NCBI GenBank assembly: GCA_035513575.1
Contig: DATKBW010000181.1
Coordinates: forward strand, 6,236 to 70,235
Direction of reading: 5' to 3'
Length of the DNA stretch: 64,000 nt
Source: JAHWKI01 sp035513575
GTDB taxonomy: Bacteria; Gemmatimonadota; Gemmatimonadetes; Longimicrobiales; RSA9
Shown: positions 60,114 to 64,000 of the stretch, in pieces
Numbering within the stretch: the first letter of the stretch is position 1
Layout of the letters: each line of letters opens with the position of its first letter
Position numbers and translations under genes: made by a program
Notes under the pieces: generated by a model
Told to the model about the DNA's origin: nothing
The model's database searches: none
Seen by the model: the letters and a program-made list of their open reading frames with translations, nothing else

Positions 60114-62663
60114 TCAGAACTCCACTCGCGCGCGCTGGAACTCGACCACCAGGTGGGTGAGATTCCAGAGCTGGACGTCGGAGCTGTTGCCCCAGCGGAT
60201 GGGCTGGACCCGGCCGCCGGTCAGGCGGTAGCTCCAGACCTCATTGTGCCGCAGGCCGGATGCCTCCACGGCGTCGAGCGTGGCCCGCAGCCCGTGCTCC
60301 AGCGCGGTGACATAGGGGCGGAGGCGCGCGTCGCGGAGCGCGCCGGTGTGACCGCGGGCCGCGTCGATCTGCCGCATCAGGCCCAGCAGCAGCAGGTTCA
60401 CCTCGCGGCCCCAGACCACGCGGGGCGAGTGGTAGGTGTCGCGCTCGAAGGCGGCCCAGACGTCCGGCGTCGCGTACGCGTCGTTGGCCACGAGCGGGCC
60501 CAGCCCGTCGACCAGGAGCCCGACGGGATAGGGGAGGAACGGCACGGCCAGCTCGGTGACCAGGTCCGGGACGGCGCGGGGGTCCCGGAGGGCGGCCCCG
60601 GTGAGGTCGTCCAGGAACCAGCGCGTGCCCAGGTCGGTGCTCATGATCCCGATCGGCTCGCCCGCCCCGTCCAGCGCCACCGCCACCAGCTCGAGCCCCC
60701 CCTCGGGGACCGGCTCGCGCTCGAGCACGCCGGCCCAGTAGCGCGCCTCGTCCGCCGGCAGCGACGCGAGCTTGCGGTCGATCCGCGCGCGCGCCTCCTG
60801 CGCCGTGAGCCGGAGCGTGAAGTGGCGCCCGGCACCGCGCCAGGTCGCGATCGCACGCTGGAGCGTGCCGGGCTCGCGGAGGTAGCCGGCGAGCGTCGAG
60901 GCTGCCAGAGCGGGCGCGGCCTCCGCCAGCGCCCGGTCGCCGATGCCGAGGTCGCGCAGCGACGACAGGATGGCGGCGGTGGACTCGAGCGCGTTCGGCA
61001 CCCACACCACGTTCACGTCCATGGCGAAGCGCCCGTTGCCGTAGCCGGCGCCGCTGTCGCGCCAGCTCGCGGCGTGGTAGCCACCGTCGCCGCGGCGCGG
61101 GAAGCCGACGAGGTGGCCGGCGACCGGCTCCCGCGCGTACGCCGCCGTCCGATCCGCGATGAGCGCGAGGTTGCGCAGCAGCAGCGTCAGGCGCGAGGCC
61201 GGTGCGTCGGCGCGGGCGGGCTCGAGGAGGAACTCCCGCTTCCGTGCGGCCGGCACGTCGGGGTCGGTGAGGTAGCGGGCGACGAGGACGGGGAACTGGT
61301 ACTCGTCGTCGACCATCGCGTAATTCTCGCGCACCCGCTGCACGTCACCGAGGATGGCCGCCGCCTCGTCCGTCAGCCCGCGGGCGACGAGGTCGTTGTA
61401 CAGCGCCGCGTGCTCGCGGATCGCCTGGCCCCCCAGCGCCTCCTCGTGGCTGACCTGGCCGTCCGCCGCCAGCTTGCGCAGGACGCTCGCGATGACGTGC
61501 TCGTTCATGCCCGGCGCCCAGATCGGCTGCATCAGCAGCGCCGTCACGAGCATGTCGCGGCCGAAGTAGGTCGCGTAATTCGGCAGGCCGGCCATCAGCT
61601 TCTCCCGCGAGCTGAGCAGCTCCAGCCCCCTGACCTGCCGCTCCAGCAGGCGGAATCGGACTACCCGCGGGTCGCTGGCCGGCCGGGCCGCGGGATCGTG
61701 AGCGGCGGCGCGAACGGCGTCGTGGAACGCGAGGAATTCGGCGTTGAAGATCTCGGCCCGGCCGAGGGGCGTGAGCGGCGGCGCGTCGGTGGTGACCCGG
61801 ACCGTCAGGACCAGCGGCCGGCCGGTGCGGGCGACGACGCGGAGCGCGTCCCCGTCCCGCTCGATCCCGGCCTCGTCCGCGGGCACCTCGATCTCGAGTC
61901 GCAGCCGGTTGCGCGCGTCGAGCGACGGGCGCTCGATCCGGGCGATCCGGCGGCCGCCCTCCGTCGCCAGCCGGAGCGTCGGCCGGAGCCGGGCCTCGAC
62001 CTCGGCGACGTCGCGCGCGTTCAGCAGCCCCGCGTGCCGGCGCCGCTCCCCGTCCGGCAGCCCGCCCATGAGCTCGACCAGCCGGGTCAGCTCCTGGGGC
62101 ACGAACGAGGGTCCGAACGGCTCCAGATGCCGCCCCGGGTACTGGAAATCACGCTCGACGCGCATGGAGCCGAGGAGCACGTGGCCGATCAGCACCTCGG
62201 GGGCGTCGGCGCGCAGCCGGTACTCCATCGAGCGCTCGGCCCCGGCGGAGGACACGCAGACGCTGTCGGAAGCCCAGTCGAGCCCGGCGGGGGCGCCGGC
62301 GGCGTCGCGTGCCGTGAACCCGATGCTCTCGTTGGCCGCGTCGGCCCACAGGTTCACGACCCGACCCTCCCCCTCCTTCACGTAGACCTGGAGCGTGTTC
62401 CCCGCCGCGTCCTCGAACAGGCGCGTGCGGTACCCCTCGTAGGCCGCGGGGTCGTCGAGCCCGGTCTCGGGGAACGCGAGCGCGTAGGTCGCCGCGACGG
62501 CGCGTGGCGCGGCGCAGGGGGCCGGGCGGACGGCCGCGGTCGAGGACGCCGCGGAGGCGCTGCCCGGCGGCGAGGCGGGGGCCGCGGGGGCGGCGGAGCC
62601 GCAGGCGGCCGTCCCGGATGCCGCGCCGGCCAGGCCCAGCAGCGTGATCGCCAGGCGGTTCAC
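60114..62663 (-). CDS. Putative lipoprotein with (alpha/alpha)6 glycosidase-like features
   Basis: 849 residues from GTG 62663 (LAGAASGTAACGS gives a lipobox). A linker rich in Ala, Pro and Ser precedes an N-terminal beta-rich domain. The C-terminal half looks like an (alpha/alpha)6 barrel: NYATYFGRDMLVTALLMQPIW resembles the YFGRDT segment of glycogen-debranching-like GH families, and GGYHAASWRDSGAGYGNGR and FAMDVNVVWVPNALE resemble their acidic sites. RWGNSSDVQLWNLTHL closes it. A surface glycosidase is likely but the family is not certain. It lies downstream of the damaged sugar isomerase genes on the same strand. No ribosome site is visible; a 16-base GTCCGGAC doublet precedes the start. 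Confidence 0.6.
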   Translation of the reverse strand: MNRLAITLLGLAGAASGTAACGSAAPAAPASPPGSASAASSTAAVRPAPCAAPRAVAATYALAFPETGLDDPAAYEGYRTRLFEDAAGNTLQVYVKEGEGRVVNLWADAANESIGFTARDAAGAPAGLDWASDSVCVSSAGAERSMEYRLRADAPEVLIGHVLLGSMRVERDFQYPGRHLEPFGPSFVPQELTRLVELMGGLPDGERRRHAGLLNARDVAEVEARLRPTLRLATEGGRRIARIERPSLDARNRLRLEIEVPADEAGIERDGDALRVVARTGRPLVLTVRVTTDAPPLTPLGRAEIFNAEFLAFHDAVRAAAHDPAARPASDPRVVRFRLLERQVRGLELLSSREKLMAGLPNYATYFGRDMLVTALLMQPIWAPGMNEHVIASVLRKLAADGQVSHEEALGGQAIREHAALYNDLVARGLTDEAAAILGDVQRVRENYAMVDDEYQFPVLVARYLTDPDVPAARKREFLLEPARADAPASRLTLLLRNLALIADRTAAYAREPVAGHLVGFPRRGDGGYHAASWRDSGAGYGNGRFAMDVNVVWVPNALESTAAILSSLRDLGIGDRALAEAAPALAASTLAGYLREPGTLQRAIATWRGAGRHFTLRLTAQEARARIDRKLASLPADEARYWAGVLEREPVPEGGLELVAVALDGAGEPIGIMSTDLGTRWFLDDLTGAALRDPRAVPDLVTELAVPFLPYPVGLLVDGLGPLVANDAYATPDVWAAFERDTYHSPRVVWGREVNLLLLGLMRQIDAARGHTGALRDARLRPYVTALEHGLRATLDAVEASGLRHNEVWSYRLTGGRVQPIRWGNSSDVQLWNLTHLVVEFQRARVEF

Positions 62664-62682
62664 GTCCGGACGTCCGGACGCG

Positions 62683-63568
62683 TCAGCGCTCCAGCCCACG
62701 GAGATGAATGAAGCTGTTGCGGATGCTCGCCAGGGGATCGGCGGGCTGGTCGTGCTCGACGAAGTAGTGCCGGATCACCGCGGTGTCCGCGTGGGCGAAG
62801 AGCGCGGGCCAGTCGATCACGCCGGCTCCGACGTCCACCATGGCGCCGTCCGCGGCCATGTCCTTCACGTGGACCGACGGAAAGCGGCCCGGGTGGCGCC
62901 GGAAGTACGCCAGCGCGTCGCCACCCGCCTTCCGGATCCAGTAGAGGTCGAGCTGGAACTGGACGAGGTCGGGGTCGGTCCCGGCCAGGATGTCGAACGG
63001 GACGGCACCGTCGAGCCGCTCGAACTCGAAGTCGTGGTTGTGATACGCCAGCTGTAGCCCGGCCTCGCGCGCGCGCCCGCCGGCGTCCTCCAGCCGGCCG
63101 GCCAGGCGGCGGTAGTCGTCGAGAGAGCGTCGCGCCTCGGGCCGGGATCCACGGGAACACGAGGTAGCGGTGCCCGAGGATGCGGGCGGCCTCGAGGGCG
63201 CGCGACCAGCCGTCGCCCTCCAGCGCGTCCAGGCCGACGTGGGCCGATGGGGCGGCCAGGCCGCCAGCGTCCAGGATCTCCCGGAGCCGGGCCGGCGGTT
63301 GTTCGAAGTATCCGGCGAACTCGACTTCCCGGTACCCGATGGATGCGACCTGATCGAGCGTGCGCTCCACGTCCCGGGCCATCAGCGAGCGCACCGTGTA
63401 GAGCTGCAGCCCCACCCGGTCGAGGAGTCCGCGGGCCCGGGCGGGCCCGCAGCCGGCCACGGCGGCGGTGCCGCCGAGCGCGAGCATCGCCGTGGTGCCG
63501 CCGAGCGCGGCGAGGAAGCCACGCCGATCGATGGGTGCGCCGGGAGGACGCTCTCCGCCGCGGGTCAA
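62683..63568 (-). pseudogene. Sugar phosphate isomerase/epimerase (TIM-barrel), frameshifted
   Basis: Start TTG 63568 overlaps the stop of the fragment before it. A twin-Arg signal (DRRGFLAALGG) leads to VGLQLYTVRSLMARDVERTL and GYREVEFAGYF, typical of the AP-endonuclease-2-like sugar isomerase family. At 63139-63141 an extra G (C in the sense strand) breaks the frame: up to it the protein reads YLVFPWIPA, after it, in another frame, SLDDYRRLAGRLEDAG, YHNHDFEF and VHVKDMAADGAMVDVGAGVID, ending at 62683. Removing one base would restore a complete 290-residue enzyme. It may be recent decay or a sequencing error in a GGG run. Confidence 0.75.
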
Positions 63569-63825
63569 ATCTCGTTCCTCTTCATCCGCTCGACCGCGTC
63601 GCGACAGGCGCGCGCCGTGAGAGCCATGTAGGTGATCGACGGGTTCTGGCACGCCGATGACGTCATGCAGGCGCCATCGGTGACGTAGAGGTTCGGCACG
63701 TCGTGGGCCCGGTTGTGCGCATCCAGCACCGACGTCTCCGGGTCGCGGCCCACTTTGACCCGGTTGTGGCGGATGCCGCGCCGATCCTCGCTCGTAGGGT
63801 ACGGTTCACCCGCGGGGGCCGCTGG
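63565..63825 (-). pseudogene. C-terminal fragment of a GMC oxidoreductase
   Basis: From 63825 to the stop at 63565 the frame is open but only the end is recognisable: GRDPETSVLDAHNRAHDVPN, LYVTDGACMTSSACQNPS and ITYMALTARACRDAVERMKR. These are the conserved last residues of GMC-type sugar dehydrogenases, including the active-site Asn region. The FAD-binding N-terminal 450 residues are absent, because the neighbouring TIM-barrel gene ends only 12 bases earlier. It is therefore a deletion remnant. The TTG of the next gene overlaps its stop. Confidence 0.7.
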
Positions 63826-63839
63826 TCAAGTCTCGCGGT

Positions 63840-64000
63840 TCACCAGACGTCCGCCGCGGCGACCCGCCGCGCCGCCGTCGGTTCATCCTCGAGCGGGACG
63901 CACTCGAGGCCGACCAAACCGCGGTACCCGAGCTCGAACGCCTCCCGGAGCACGCGGTTGTAGCGGACCTCGCCGGTGCCCGGCTCGTGACGCCCGGGGG
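63840..64000 (-). CDS. Hydroxypyruvate-isomerase-like TIM-barrel protein, 5' part outside window
   Basis: Only the last 52 codons are inside the window: RHEPGTGEVRYNRVLREAF, ELGYRGLVGLECVPLEDEP and AAADVW before the stop at 63842-63840. EPGTGE and the GLVGLE strand are typical of the C-terminal end of hydroxypyruvate isomerase / sugar isomerase TIM barrels. With the GMC fragment and the isomerase/epimerase it once formed an oxidative sugar pathway cluster. Confidence 0.65.
   Translation of the reverse strand, partial: PGRHEPGTGEVRYNRVLREAFELGYRGLVGLECVPLEDEPTAARRVAAADVW

Noticed and set aside
1..64000. CRISPR arrays, insertion sequences, integrases, prophage or defence islands
   Set aside because: No regularly spaced repeats, transposase or integrase motifs, or terminal repeats were seen; the window looks like ordinary chromosomal DNA with a few decayed genes.

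Overview
The window is GC-rich DNA (around 70% G+C by eye) from a Gram-negative bacterium. It encodes TonB-dependent receptors, a SusC/SusD-like pair, lipoproteins with lipoboxes, outer-membrane barrels and a PBP1A-type synthase. The combination of a PadR regulator with an 'ADOP'-type ABC permease, SusC/D-like proteins, an ASPIC/UnbV-TPR protein, tandem serpins and very high GC suggests Gemmatimonadota or a close neighbour. That placement is an inference from gene content; no rRNA or tRNA gene was seen to confirm it. Genes are tightly packed, many start/stop codons overlap as ATGA or GTGA, and no gene-free stretch exceeds about 260 bases.

Layout. 1-587: 3' part of a lipoprotein gene. 710-5666 (minus): operon for a 2-oxoacid:ferredoxin oxidoreductase (gamma, FAD/Fe-S diaphorase, alpha, beta) ending in a small cytochrome c. 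5924-6784 (plus): a Cys-rich mini-protein and a beta-carbonic anhydrase separated by a perfect hairpin. 6793-13699 (minus): three-gene cassette of a DUF4956 membrane protein, an atypical-kinase-like domain on an outer-membrane barrel, and a CYTH-PPK1 fusion. 13856-18330 (minus): SusD/SusC-like uptake pair. 18582-22774 (plus): cation exchanger, PadR regulator and ADOP permease. 22852-24718: TlpA-like thioredoxin convergent with a peroxiredoxin gene that reads through an in-frame UGA at the catalytic cysteine position (candidate selenoprotein), and an unknown protein. 24934-30514: YigZ-family protein, fatty acid desaturase, serine hydrolase, two tandem serpins. 30686-36743 (plus): TonB receptor, ECF sigma, anti-sigma, Tex. 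36736-42711 (minus): PBP1A, remnant of a diacylglycerol kinase, ANKH-like transporter, class V aminotransferase, zinc-ribbon mini-protein. 42803-46935 (minus): amidohydrolases (three domains in two genes). 47142-48236: second cation exchanger. 48262-55331: alpha-glucan locus (SSS transporter and alpha-amylase, divergent from an MFS sugar transporter and a GH97 enzyme). 55362-59997 (minus): multiheme cytochrome and an ASPIC/FG-GAP/TPR protein. 60114-64000 (minus): a lipoprotein with glycosidase-like features, a frameshifted sugar isomerase/epimerase, a GMC oxidoreductase fragment and the 3' end of a hydroxypyruvate-isomerase-like gene.

The two strongest discoveries are the candidate Sec-peroxiredoxin with a hairpin matching the bacterial SECIS rules (23462-24046), and the DUF4956 / kinase-like barrel / CYTH-PPK1 cassette (6793-13699). 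The cassette looks like a Gram-negative counterpart of the VTC-type CYTH, CotH kinase and DUF4956 neighbourhoods I recall from other bacteria. Several genes are visibly decayed (39312-39679, 62683-63568, 63565-63825). Everything here was read by eye; no similarity search or folding program was run.
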